Shown: positions 1-6,641 of the stretch, piece after piece | How positions within the stretch are numbered: the stretch's first letter is position 1 | How the letters are laid out: the number at the start of each line of letters is the position of its first letter | DNA from: a virus | IMG/VR virus record: IMGVR_UViG_3300031718_000001 | Span: 101,086 to 165,085 of that record | DNA length: 64,000 nt | Strand: one strand, 5' to 3' | Position numbers and translations under genes: made by a program | The notes under the pieces: model-generated | Databases searched by the model: none | What the model saw: only the letters and a program-made list of their open reading frames with translations | What the model was told of the DNA's origin: nothing

Positions 1-201
1 TTCGCGGGGAACAGCGGCGATTCCAGCGCCAACACCGGCAACAACATGGTCTCGATGCAGATCATCCCGTCGGTCTCTGCCGGCCAGCACGTAATCGGCG
101 TGCAGCCGCAGATCTCCAGCTCCTACAAGGTCGCCGTCAACCTGGTGGGCGTGAAGATCCTGGCGATGATGGCCGTCTACGCCTCGGGGAATGCCCTGTG
201 A
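1..201 (+). CDS. C-terminal fragment of an upstream head gene, possibly major capsid protein
   Basis: The window opens inside a reading frame that runs from base 1 and stops with TGA at 199-201, giving 66 residues of C-terminus. The end is rich in beta-branched and small residues (a stretch like NLVGVKILAMMAVYASG). It sits directly before head-tail connector genes. In myovirus gene order the major capsid or a decoration protein usually occupies this place, so a capsid role is an inference from position only. Its stop is followed one base later by the ATG of the next gene, so the two are probably co-translated. Confidence 0.6.
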   Translation, partial: FAGNSGDSSANTGNNMVSMQIIPSVSAGQHVIGVQPQISSSYKVAVNLVGVKILAMMAVYASGNAL

Positions 202-202
202 C

Positions 203-1102
203 ATGACCATCACCGATCCCGGGCTGATCGACTGGCGCGAGCGCCAGTACCTGTCCCAGTTCTCCCGGCCGCCGCTCGGGTTCACGGTGTACATCGGCGG
301 CCAGCCGGCTGACCCGGACGGGGCGGCGATGACGGCCCGCCTGCTGCGCCAGAATCCAGACGGCACCTCAACCCTGATCAACACCTACTCTGCTGCCCGC
401 GAGCAGCCGGGGGTCTACGAGGTAACCCCATCCTCGGCCGACACCCAGAACCCTGGCTACGCCGACCTGATCTGGATGTACACCGTCAGCGGCCAGCCGC
501 AGCAGTACGCCTCCTACCTGGAGATCGGACCCGCGAACCCGTCCTACGACATGCTGCCGCTGCTGATGCAGGACTTCCTGAATGACCAGGTGTGGGTGCG
601 GTTCGCCGACCTCTTCGACTCGGCCGGGGGCGGCCCCAATCTCCAGAGCTACTTCCAGGCGCACTGGAGCCGCGGGCGCGTCGCCCAGCTCATGGGCATC
701 GCCCTGAGCAAGATCAACGCCGCCGCCCAGCCGTGGTCGAACTACACCCTCGACGGCAACGGCGGTCCCCTGTACCAGATCCAGTTCTGGGGCGGCCTGC
801 TGGCCAGCTACACCTACATCGAGTGCGTCAAGCAGCTCATCCGCGCCTACACCGAGCAGGCCGCCTTCCAGGGACCGCCGATCGCCCGGCAGGACCGGCG
901 CGACTACACCGACCGGTGGCGGGCAGCGCTCCAGGACGAGATGGCCGAGCTGAAGTCCATGCTCGACGTGTTCAAGATCCGGCACATCCTGAACGGCTCG
1001 CCCCGGGTCCTGGTCTCCGGAGGCACTTACGGACGTTATGCGCCGACGCGCATCGCTGGCTCGGTCGCAGCGCGCCCCCGGATGTGGGCTCGTTGGTATT
1101 AG
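203..1102 (+). CDS. Probable head-tail connector / neck protein
   Basis: A 299-residue protein. ATG at 203 was preferred to the in-frame ATG at 191 because 191 overlaps the previous gene and 203 follows that gene's stop immediately. Residues about 15-115 look like an Ig/beta-type domain (PPLGFTVYIGG, GVYEVTPSS). The rest looks mainly helical, with many aromatic residues. No catalytic motif is visible. Lying between the presumed capsid gene and the other connector genes, it is most simply a virion neck or adaptor protein. The family was not recognised, so the role is inferred from synteny. Confidence 0.6.
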   Translation: MTITDPGLIDWRERQYLSQFSRPPLGFTVYIGGQPADPDGAAMTARLLRQNPDGTSTLINTYSAAREQPGVYEVTPSSADTQNPGYADLIWMYTVSGQPQQYASYLEIGPANPSYDMLPLLMQDFLNDQVWVRFADLFDSAGGGPNLQSYFQAHWSRGRVAQLMGIALSKINAAAQPWSNYTLDGNGGPLYQIQFWGGLLASYTYIECVKQLIRAYTEQAAFQGPPIARQDRRDYTDRWRAALQDEMAELKSMLDVFKIRHILNGSPRVLVSGGTYGRYAPTRIAGSVAARPRMWARWY

Positions 1103-1115
1103 GGTACGTAGCGGC

Positions 1116-1316
1116 ATGGACGATCCGCAGGAGAGGCTTACCGGGCTGACCCCCGAGGAGGCCGAGGGACTGCGCGCACTCAGCTCGTTCGTCCGGGCGG
1201 TGACGCCGGAGGAAGCCGAGCGCCGGGCCAGGCCGTACACGATGAGTGAGGGCGGGCACCTCACGCGGGACCAGATAATCCTGACGCTGCTGGAGATCGA
1301 CGCAGGCTGGGCATAG
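1116..1316 (+). CDS. Small acidic hypothetical protein
   Basis: A 66-residue frame beginning at ATG 1116 (MDDPQERLTGLTPEEAEG). The frame is open further upstream, but the upstream codons overlap the preceding gene and have the Arg/Ala composition of a shadow. Two copies of a short T-P-E-E-A-E sequence are visible about 24 residues apart, so a small helical repeat is possible. It sits in the gap between two structural genes and has only a weak ribosome binding site. No function can be given. Confidence 0.5.
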   Translation: MDDPQERLTGLTPEEAEGLRALSSFVRAVTPEEAERRARPYTMSEGGHLTRDQIILTLLEIDAGWA

Positions 1317-1339
1317 CTGCTGATGTAGCCTTCCTTGCC

Positions 1340-1978
1340 ATGACCGGAATCACCGACATTGCCGGCGTCTACTGCCCGATGGGCTGCGGCCGGACGCTTC
1401 ACCTGATGCCCAGCGGAATGATCCAGTGCCTGGAGAAGGACTGCCCGAATCCGGGGGCAGCGCAGACGATCCTGTCCAATCCTGAGACCACCGACATCGT
1501 GGTGTTCGGAACGGACAGCTACACCGTGCTGCACCCGCTCAAGGAAAGGCTCGGCGACCTTTTCTCGTGCGAGGTTCACGCGGCATGCGGCCGGCTCCCG
1601 GGGCCGCCAGGCGGAGAGCCCGGCCGGTACCGCGCCACCTATACGGGCGATGAGCTGTCCCTGGCGCCGATCGACGAGGACCCGCTGGCACTCACGCTCA
1701 ACCCGGCCCGGCTGAGTGCCGTCCTGACCCTGATCGACGGCACGGCCGTGGAGATCCCCGAGATCCCGCCTGCCCGGCCGGTGCCCGGCGGCCCGGTCAA
1801 GGTGGACATCCCGTACCCCGCCAGTGCCAGGATCGCCACGGTGACCAGGGCCGTCATCATCAACAGGGACCTGGGCATCAGTTTCCCGCAGGATGTCTGG
1901 CCGCAGATGACCCTCCGGCCCGGCGACATGCTGACCCTGACCTTCGCGCTGGGCATGGACGCGGCCTCGGCCACGTAA
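1340..1978 (+). CDS. Two-domain hypothetical protein with N-terminal Cys-rich (DUF6085-like) domain
   Basis: 212 residues from ATG 1340. The first ~75 residues contain MGCG, a later CLEKDCPNP and a HPLKERLGDLFSCEVH segment. This pattern of paired cysteines plus an H-P-L-(K/R)-E-R motif is widespread in actinophage small proteins, which I recall as DUF6085; the cysteines probably bind zinc. Residues about 110-212 form a separate beta-rich domain with no recognised motif. A degenerate copy of the phage promoter element (TAGCCTTCCTTGCCATGA) overlaps the start codon, so it may have its own transcription start. Confidence 0.6.
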   Translation: MTGITDIAGVYCPMGCGRTLHLMPSGMIQCLEKDCPNPGAAQTILSNPETTDIVVFGTDSYTVLHPLKERLGDLFSCEVHAACGRLPGPPGGEPGRYRATYTGDELSLAPIDEDPLALTLNPARLSAVLTLIDGTAVEIPEIPPARPVPGGPVKVDIPYPASARIATVTRAVIINRDLGISFPQDVWPQMTLRPGDMLTLTFALGMDAASAT

Positions 1979-2039
1979 AGCCCGCGCTCTCCGCGCCCAG
2001 GTGCGCTACAGTGGCCACACAACGTCATAGCCTAGCTTC

Positions 2040-2059
2040 GCGGCCCCCCCCAGGGCCGC
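2040..2059 (+). terminator. GC hairpin upstream of terminator
   Basis: GCGGCCC (2040-2046) pairs with GGGCCGC (2053-2059) across a short loop. It lies 18 bases before a second, stronger hairpin. It has no T tract of its own, so it may only help the following terminator. Confidence 0.4.
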
Positions 2060-2077
2060 GGCGCTGAAGCCCCACAG

Positions 2078-2115
2078 GACCCCGCCTCTCCCCCCGATGG
2101 CGGGGTCTTTCTTTT
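2078..2115 (+). terminator. Rho-independent terminator
   Basis: A perfect 9-bp stem, GACCCCGCC at 2078-2086 and GGCGGGGTC at 2099-2107, is followed by TTTCTTTT. This is the clearest intrinsic terminator in the left part of the window. It separates the 1340 gene from the 2148 gene, so transcription of the downstream structural genes needs read-through or a new promoter. Confidence 0.8.
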
Positions 2116-2147
2116 CCCCCGGAAGGTGCGAGACCGGAAGGGGAACC

Positions 2148-2528
2148 ATGGCGGAGATCACGATGCCGGGGGCGACAGAGGCCCCGACCTCGAAGCTCGA
2201 CCGCTCGCTGGGCTACATCCCGCGGGCGCTGGCCAGTCACTCGCACGTCATCCTGCTGCTGCTGCTGGGCCTTTACCTGATCGTGCTGCCGCTGTTCAGC
2301 GTCCACGTCTCCGCTGGCGCCGAGCTGATCGGCGGCAACTACTGCAACGTCACATCAGACATCGGCGCGTGCATCGCCGCCGGCGGGACGCTCACCATCC
2401 TGCACCGCACCCGCAGGCAGCACCGGGTCCAGGAGGCAACCCACCGGATCATCGCCGACCTGTACTTCCATCACGTCGGCGAGCGCCACGAGGCGGCCAT
2501 CCCGGAGATCGTCACCCCGCAGGAGTAG
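2148..2528 (+). CDS. Small membrane protein, one or two TM segments
   Basis: 126 residues from ATG 2148, chosen because GGAAGGGG lies just upstream; the frame is open back to 2097 but without a ribosome site there. A strong hydrophobic helix (HVILLLLLGLYLIVLPLF) spans residues about 38-57. A weaker one follows around residues 78-92 (IGACIAAGGTLTIL). A basic, His-rich tail comes after. It ends four bases before the next gene. A holin-like role is possible by size and topology, but the endolysin is 35 kb away, so I make no firm assignment. Confidence 0.6.
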   Translation: MAEITMPGATEAPTSKLDRSLGYIPRALASHSHVILLLLLGLYLIVLPLFSVHVSAGAELIGGNYCNVTSDIGACIAAGGTLTILHRTRRQHRVQEATHRIIADLYFHHVGERHEAAIPEIVTPQE

Positions 2529-2531
2529 CCC

Positions 2532-4553
2532 GTGGCCACCCAGAACGCCGCGGCTGCCTTCAGCGCGAACGCCAGGCTCACCGCGTCGGGCGGCTTCATC
2601 CAGAAGGGTGCAGCCGTCCTGTCCGCCGCGGCCGTGCTCGGCGTGTCCGGAACCGGCACCGCGCTGGCAGCAGCTCCCCGGCTGACCGTCTCCGGCCGGG
2701 TCATCAAGAACGCACAGGCCACGTTCTCGGCTGCGGCCGTGCTCGGGGCCAGGGCCTACGTGCCGACGCTCTCCGCGAGGGCCGTGCTGACGGCCGCCCC
2801 GCTGGTCACCCACCTGGCGGCAGCTCACCTGGCAGCGGCGTCCGCCCTGACGGCCGCCTGGTCGTCGTCGTCGGCCCACCTGCATGCCGCGCCTGTGCTG
2901 CTCGTCCCCGGCCGCGCCGGCGCCGTCGTCATGACGGCAGGCACCCAGCTCACCGCGACGGCCCAGCGGTTCATGCCGGGGGCCGCCAGCCTGTCCGCGA
3001 ACGCCGTGCTGGGGGCCTCGGGCAGGGTCACCGAGCAGGCCAGGGCCGCGCTGTCGGCCGCCACGGCCCTGGCCGCACAGCCGCTGGTCACTCAGCACCC
3101 GGCTGCCCGCCTGTCCGCTTCCGCGTCGCTGACGGCGTACTTCTCGTCCGCTTCCGCGGCGCTGCACGCGGTCCCGGTACTCAGTGCCCCCGCGTCGGCC
3201 ATCAGGGCCGCCCAGGCGCACTTCTCCGCCTCGGCCCACCTCTCTGCCCCCGCCGTGGTCACCGAGCGCGCTACGGCCGTCCTGGGCGCGCACAGCACCC
3301 TCTCGGCGTCAGCCCGCCTGACCCAGCACGCCCAGGCCGCCCTGCACGCCCAGCCAGCCCTCACTGCCAACGCGCACCATACCGTCGCAGCCGCTGCTGC
3401 ACTCAGCGCCGCTGCTGTGCTGCGCGGTACTGCCACGCGCTCCGCAGCAGCTCATGCCGCCCTGTCCGCCTCCGCTGCCTGCGTTGCAGCGGCTGCAACA
3501 CTGCCCGGGGTCCACCTGCACGCGGCCCCTGTCCTGCTGGCAGCGGGAAAGATCAGCCGGGCCGGCCATGCCGCGCTGGCCGCCCAGCCCGCCCTGACGG
3601 CGACCGCCCACGGCACCACGCACCCGCACGCCACCCTGGCCGCCGGCCCGGTGCTCTCGGCCGTCCCGCTGGACATCATCGTCAGCCAGGCCTCGATGTC
3701 AGCCGCAGCCAGCCTCGCCGCGGTTGCGGAGACCAGGTTCAGACCTCCGGTCCCGCAACTGCCGGACGGCCCCCAGCCCACCTGGCAGCGCGATGTCCAG
3801 CATTACGCGGTCGTCCAGGAACGCCAGCGCCACGCCCAGGCGCTGTGGCAGTACGGTGAGCTGGTCATCTTCGCCCTGCTGTGGCGGCCGGAGGACATCG
3901 GCGCCGGGTTCGCGCAGCGCTGCACCCGCTGCTACACCCCGTCGGCGGTGATCCCGCAGAACCCGCCGCTGCGGGACTCCAGCCCGGCCGCCGAAGCCCA
4001 GATCAGCGCCGCCTACGGCCAGGGCAACCAGTACAGGTGCACCCTGTGCTACGGCACCCAGATCATCTGCGCACGCCCGGCAGCGGTGCCCGGTGTCCGC
4101 GCCCTGCTGGTCCGCCCGGCGATCCTCACCGACACCGACCAGAACCAGCAGCGCAGCGCCAAGGGCGTGGTCAACCCCGGCTCGGTCGGCATCCAGGCCA
4201 CGCCGGACTTCCGGGCGCACACCATGGATTACATGTTCCGCGGCGACGGCCGCCGGTATCAGCTCGCCGTACCCGGCCGCGTGACCCTGCGCACCGGCTT
4301 CGCCAGCCCGTGGCAGCAGGCCGAAGGTGTCGCCTACAACCTGCTGAACGCCAGCCTGGAAGATCCCCGGGCATCGGTGGCCTACGTCATCCCGCCCGCG
4401 CGCCAGGAGCTGGAGCAGGCACTCGGAACCTACACCAGGATCCCTGCTGACTACGCCTGGATCGAGCAGGTCAACGGGCCGCTGATCCCCGAGGAGGCGC
4501 CGCCTCCGGCCGCCTCGGGCAGCTACCAGGCCCCGGTCACCCTGGGCTCGTAG
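2532..4553 (+). CDS. Virion protein with long Ala-rich repeat region and Cys-containing C-terminal domain
   Basis: 673 residues from GTG 2532. Residues about 1-395 are low-complexity and strikingly Ala-rich. They are built from imperfect units resembling L-S-A-x-A-x-L-x-A, each 20-35 residues long. Residues about 400-673 are ordinary in composition and carry two CxxC pairs (CTRCY and CTLCY), a possible zinc site. The gene overlaps the following neck protein by TAGTG, so it belongs to the connector/neck operon. The C-terminal half is probably the conserved structural part and the repeats an added fibrous or decoration segment; this is inference. No known family was recognised with confidence. 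Confidence 0.65.
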   Translation: MATQNAAAAFSANARLTASGGFIQKGAAVLSAAAVLGVSGTGTALAAAPRLTVSGRVIKNAQATFSAAAVLGARAYVPTLSARAVLTAAPLVTHLAAAHLAAASALTAAWSSSSAHLHAAPVLLVPGRAGAVVMTAGTQLTATAQRFMPGAASLSANAVLGASGRVTEQARAALSAATALAAQPLVTQHPAARLSASASLTAYFSSASAALHAVPVLSAPASAIRAAQAHFSASAHLSAPAVVTERATAVLGAHSTLSASARLTQHAQAALHAQPALTANAHHTVAAAAALSAAAVLRGTATRSAAAHAALSASAACVAAAATLPGVHLHAAPVLLAAGKISRAGHAALAAQPALTATAHGTTHPHATLAAGPVLSAVPLDIIVSQASMSAAASLAAVAETRFRPPVPQLPDGPQPTWQRDVQHYAVVQERQRHAQALWQYGELVIFALLWRPEDIGAGFAQRCTRCYTPSAVIPQNPPLRDSSPAAEAQISAAYGQGNQYRCTLCYGTQIICARPAAVPGVRALLVRPAILTDTDQNQQRSAKGVVNPGSVGIQATPDFRAHTMDYMFRGDGRRYQLAVPGRVTLRTGFASPWQQAEGVAYNLLNASLEDPRASVAYVIPPARQELEQALGTYTRIPADYAWIEQVNGPLIPEEAPPPAASGSYQAPVTLGS

Positions 4554-5254
4554 TGCCTGGCCTGCTCCAGACCCAGGAGATGGTGATCGCCGCCCATCCC
4601 GACCGGCTGATCATGATGGTCGGCGGCCTGCGCGGCCCGCGCGCCCGCAACATGGCCAACACCGCGCTGCGGGAGGCCCGCCGGGTCATGCCCAGCCTCA
4701 CCGGCCGGTCGGCGTCCCGCCTGTTCCCGATATACGGCTCGGGCTACTTCGGCATCGGCTGGCTCGACAACTACGTGTGGTTCCAGGAGCAGGGAATCCG
4801 CCCGTTCACCATGTTCAGCCTGGCCGGCAAGACCATCCCGATGTGGGTGGACGACCCGACCGGAACCGAGCGGCAGAAGAACCCCAAGGCCCAGGTGCGC
4901 ACCACCATGTCGGGCAAGACCCAGGTGCTCATCTTCCGCCGTGCGGCCATGCCCGGTGAGCGCCGGAGCCGGCGCCGCAAGATCGCCGACGGAACCTGGC
5001 AGGAGTACTCGGTACCCGCCAGCTACCCGGGTGCCCCCGGCCGGATCAGCAAGCGCGAGGCCGCCCAGCCGTACACCACTCCCGGCCGGACCCCGGGTGC
5101 CATCGCCCGCGGCAACATCGGCGTCCGCTGGCGCCACCCTGGCCTTGCCCCCCGGCTGTTCCTGAACCATGCGATGACCCTGGCGGCCGAGCAGGGAGGT
5201 GTCATCCCGACCAGGATCTACGCGGCTGACCGCGGCTGGCGGGCCAGGTTCTGA
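4553..5254 (+). CDS. HK97 gp10-like neck / tail-completion protein
   Basis: 233 residues from GTG 4553, which overlaps the TAG of the previous gene by one base. The N-terminal third (TALREARRVMPSLTG followed by YGSGYFGIGWLDNYVW) resembles the gp10-like tail-completion family, in which a basic helix precedes a G-x-L-x-x-S/N motif. The C-terminal half is basic with Pro and Gly. Position between connector genes and the tail terminator/sheath genes fits a protein that joins head and tail. A strong hairpin follows the stop codon. Confidence 0.6.
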   Translation: MPGLLQTQEMVIAAHPDRLIMMVGGLRGPRARNMANTALREARRVMPSLTGRSASRLFPIYGSGYFGIGWLDNYVWFQEQGIRPFTMFSLAGKTIPMWVDDPTGTERQKNPKAQVRTTMSGKTQVLIFRRAAMPGERRSRRRKIADGTWQEYSVPASYPGAPGRISKREAAQPYTTPGRTPGAIARGNIGVRWRHPGLAPRLFLNHAMTLAAEQGGVIPTRIYAADRGWRARF

Positions 5255-5262
5255 AGACAGAA

Positions 5263-5293
5263 ATGCCCTCCCCCTGCTCGGAGGGGAGGGCAT
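5263..5293 (+). terminator. Terminator-like hairpin after neck gene
   Basis: ATGCCCTCCCC (5263-5273) pairs perfectly with GGGGAGGGCAT (5283-5293), an 11-bp stem with a 9-base loop. No T tract follows, so it may be an attenuator or RNA-stabilising structure rather than a full terminator. Confidence 0.55.
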
Positions 5294-5401
5294 CGGGCCG
5301 AGGGGCTTAACCCCCGGCGGGGTACCCCAGAGAATAGCCGTGCCCCGGGCGGCTTTGCAGTGCAGAGGCGGACCCGGGGCGTACATCGGCAGTGTACGCC
5401 C

Positions 5402-5434
5402 GGAAGGTATGTGAGCGGCTACCTCCGGACAAAG
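5402..5434 (+). pseudogene. Remnant 5' end of the tail gene displaced by the HNH insertion
   Basis: GGAAGGTAT is followed by GTG at 5411, encoding V-S-G-Y-L-R-T. The same peptide (S-G-Y-L-R-T) begins the gene at 5967/5973 on the far side of the HNH endonuclease gene. The two DNA copies match at about 15 of the first 20 bases, with most changes synonymous. I read this as the original start of the tail gene, left behind when the endonuclease cassette inserted and supplied a recoded replacement start. Confidence 0.55.
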
Positions 5435-5925
5435 TTGAGCTTGGCTGCGCTTCCTCGTGCCTCTACAGCCGCATCATCACGCGCTCGCGCAGCAGCTTCT
5501 TCGGTGTCAAAGCTGCCGAGGTACTTGGTCTTCGGGCCAACGTGTATCGAGGCGCACCAGCTACTTGATCGAGCATGCCAGTATACGCCGATGTACTTGG
5601 AAGTAGATTTCGACTGTTTTCGACGATTGAAGTCGTTCCTTGGTCCAGACCCATCGCGCAGATTGAAACGTTGGTTGTCGAGGCCGTCGTGATTTTGATG
5701 ATCAACCCTGGCAAGGTCAGGCCGGATGACCCGATGCATCAGGACAGTCGTCTTCTTTCCGTCCAGCCTGACGGTGGCGATTGCGTAGGGACCGTTGGTA
5801 CGCAGTCCCGGCCGGGGGTTCTCCCAGATGTACCAGCGGTACTGCATGACCAGTTGGTAGTCCTCGTCGCTGATAAGCGCTACGCGCCCGGCTGCCTTCT
5901 TTCCATGCAAGGCGATCGTCTTAAT
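5419..5925 (-). CDS. HNH homing endonuclease with AP2-type DNA-binding domain
   Basis: The N-terminal part has the HNH signature: H-R in LMHRVI, then D-H-x-N in VDHQNHDGLDN and N-L-R. The C-terminal part has the AP2-like domain (KYIGVYWHARSSSWCA, then KYLGSFDTEEAAARARD). Such proteins are free-standing homing nucleases that nick or cut a phage site and spread by repair. The ordinary start options are poor. TTG at 5910 has no ribosome site, whereas ATT at 5923-5925 has GAGGAG six bases upstream and restores the usual family N-terminus (I-K-T-I-A-L-H-G-K-K), so I chose ATT. The gene is antisense in the tail operon and clearly more AT-rich than its neighbours, a sign of transfer. Confidence 0.85.
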   Translation of the reverse strand: MKTIALHGKKAAGRVALISDEDYQLVMQYRWYIWENPRPGLRTNGPYAIATVRLDGKKTTVLMHRVIRPDLARVDHQNHDGLDNQRFNLRDGSGPRNDFNRRKQSKSTSKYIGVYWHARSSSWCASIHVGPKTKYLGSFDTEEAAARARDDAAVEARGSAAKLNFVRR

Positions 5926-5966
5926 GATGGCTCCTCGACTGTCTTTAAAACCATTAACCGAAGGAT

Positions 5967-6599
5967 ATGCTGTTGAGCGGGTACTTGAGGACGATCAAGA
6001 CGACTGCGGTGCAGGCCATCCAGCAGTCCTTCCAGGTCAAGTACCCGGAGCCGGACGCGGAGGGGGGCACCAGGAACCCCTTCGTCTCGATCGAGTACCC
6101 GGTCGAGGAGGCCCAGTACCCGGCCATCTGGGTGGACTACGAGGGCGCTGAGCTGCGCACTGTCGGCATCGCCTACACCGAGATGGACGCCCAGGGCAAC
6201 GTCTACGCCCGCTGGCGGTTCGCCGGCCACATCGTGTTCACCGTGGTGGCGCTGTCCAGCAACGAGCGCGACATGATCTATGACCAGATGGTCGCGCTGA
6301 CCGCATTCGCTGCCCAGTCCGACTTCCCCAGCACGTTCCGCCAGGTGGTCGAGGAGGCGCCGCTGGTCGCCGCGGTATGGTCCTTCGACACGGTGGAGGA
6401 CCGCCAGCCCGCCGCCGCCCCGGGCACGCCGTGGGGCACCATGGACCTGATCTACGAGCGGGGGTTCGCGCTCCAGGTGATCGGCGAGTTCGTGTCCGAC
6501 CCGAACTCCTACGACCTGGTGAACCTGGCCGAGATCCAGGTGGTCGCGACTGAGCAGGGCTACCCCGACAACCAGTCCGTCATCAACATCACCTCCTAG
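5967..6599 (+). CDS. Probable tail terminator / tail-end protein
   Basis: 210 residues from ATG 5967; TTG at 5973 is equally likely because it has better spacing from GAAGG at 5960-5964 and matches the duplicated gene start at 5411. A mixed alpha/beta protein with SIEYPVEEAQYPAIWVDY and a central FAGHIVFTVVALSSNERD strand-helix. Its place between the gp10-like neck protein and the tail sheath is where myoviruses keep the tail terminator, so I infer that role. It stops 40 bases before the sheath start; the gap holds a CCCCGGAAGG leader motif and a five-codon mini-ORF. Confidence 0.55.
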   Translation: MLLSGYLRTIKTTAVQAIQQSFQVKYPEPDAEGGTRNPFVSIEYPVEEAQYPAIWVDYEGAELRTVGIAYTEMDAQGNVYARWRFAGHIVFTVVALSSNERDMIYDQMVALTAFAAQSDFPSTFRQVVEEAPLVAAVWSFDTVEDRQPAAAPGTPWGTMDLIYERGFALQVIGEFVSDPNSYDLVNLAEIQVVATEQGYPDNQSVINITS

Positions 6600-6600
6600 C

Positions 6601-6641
6601 CGTCCCGGCCCCGGAAGGGACGAGCATGAGGAGGGCTGCGT
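6601..6641 (+). promoter_or_regulatory. CCCCGGAAG leader with mini-ORF before sheath gene
   Basis: CGTCCCGGCCCCGGAAGG is followed by ATGAGGAGGGCTGCGTGA at 6626-6643. This five-codon frame (M-R-R-A-A) has a TGA that overlaps the GTG start of the sheath gene, a layout suited to translational coupling. Close copies of the leader occur before at least eight other virion or lysis genes. Confidence 0.45.

Noticed and set aside
2126-3859. A 577-residue plus-strand open frame
   Set aside because: It is the alternate frame of the Ala-rich neck protein, Pro/Arg/His-rich and without a ribosome site.
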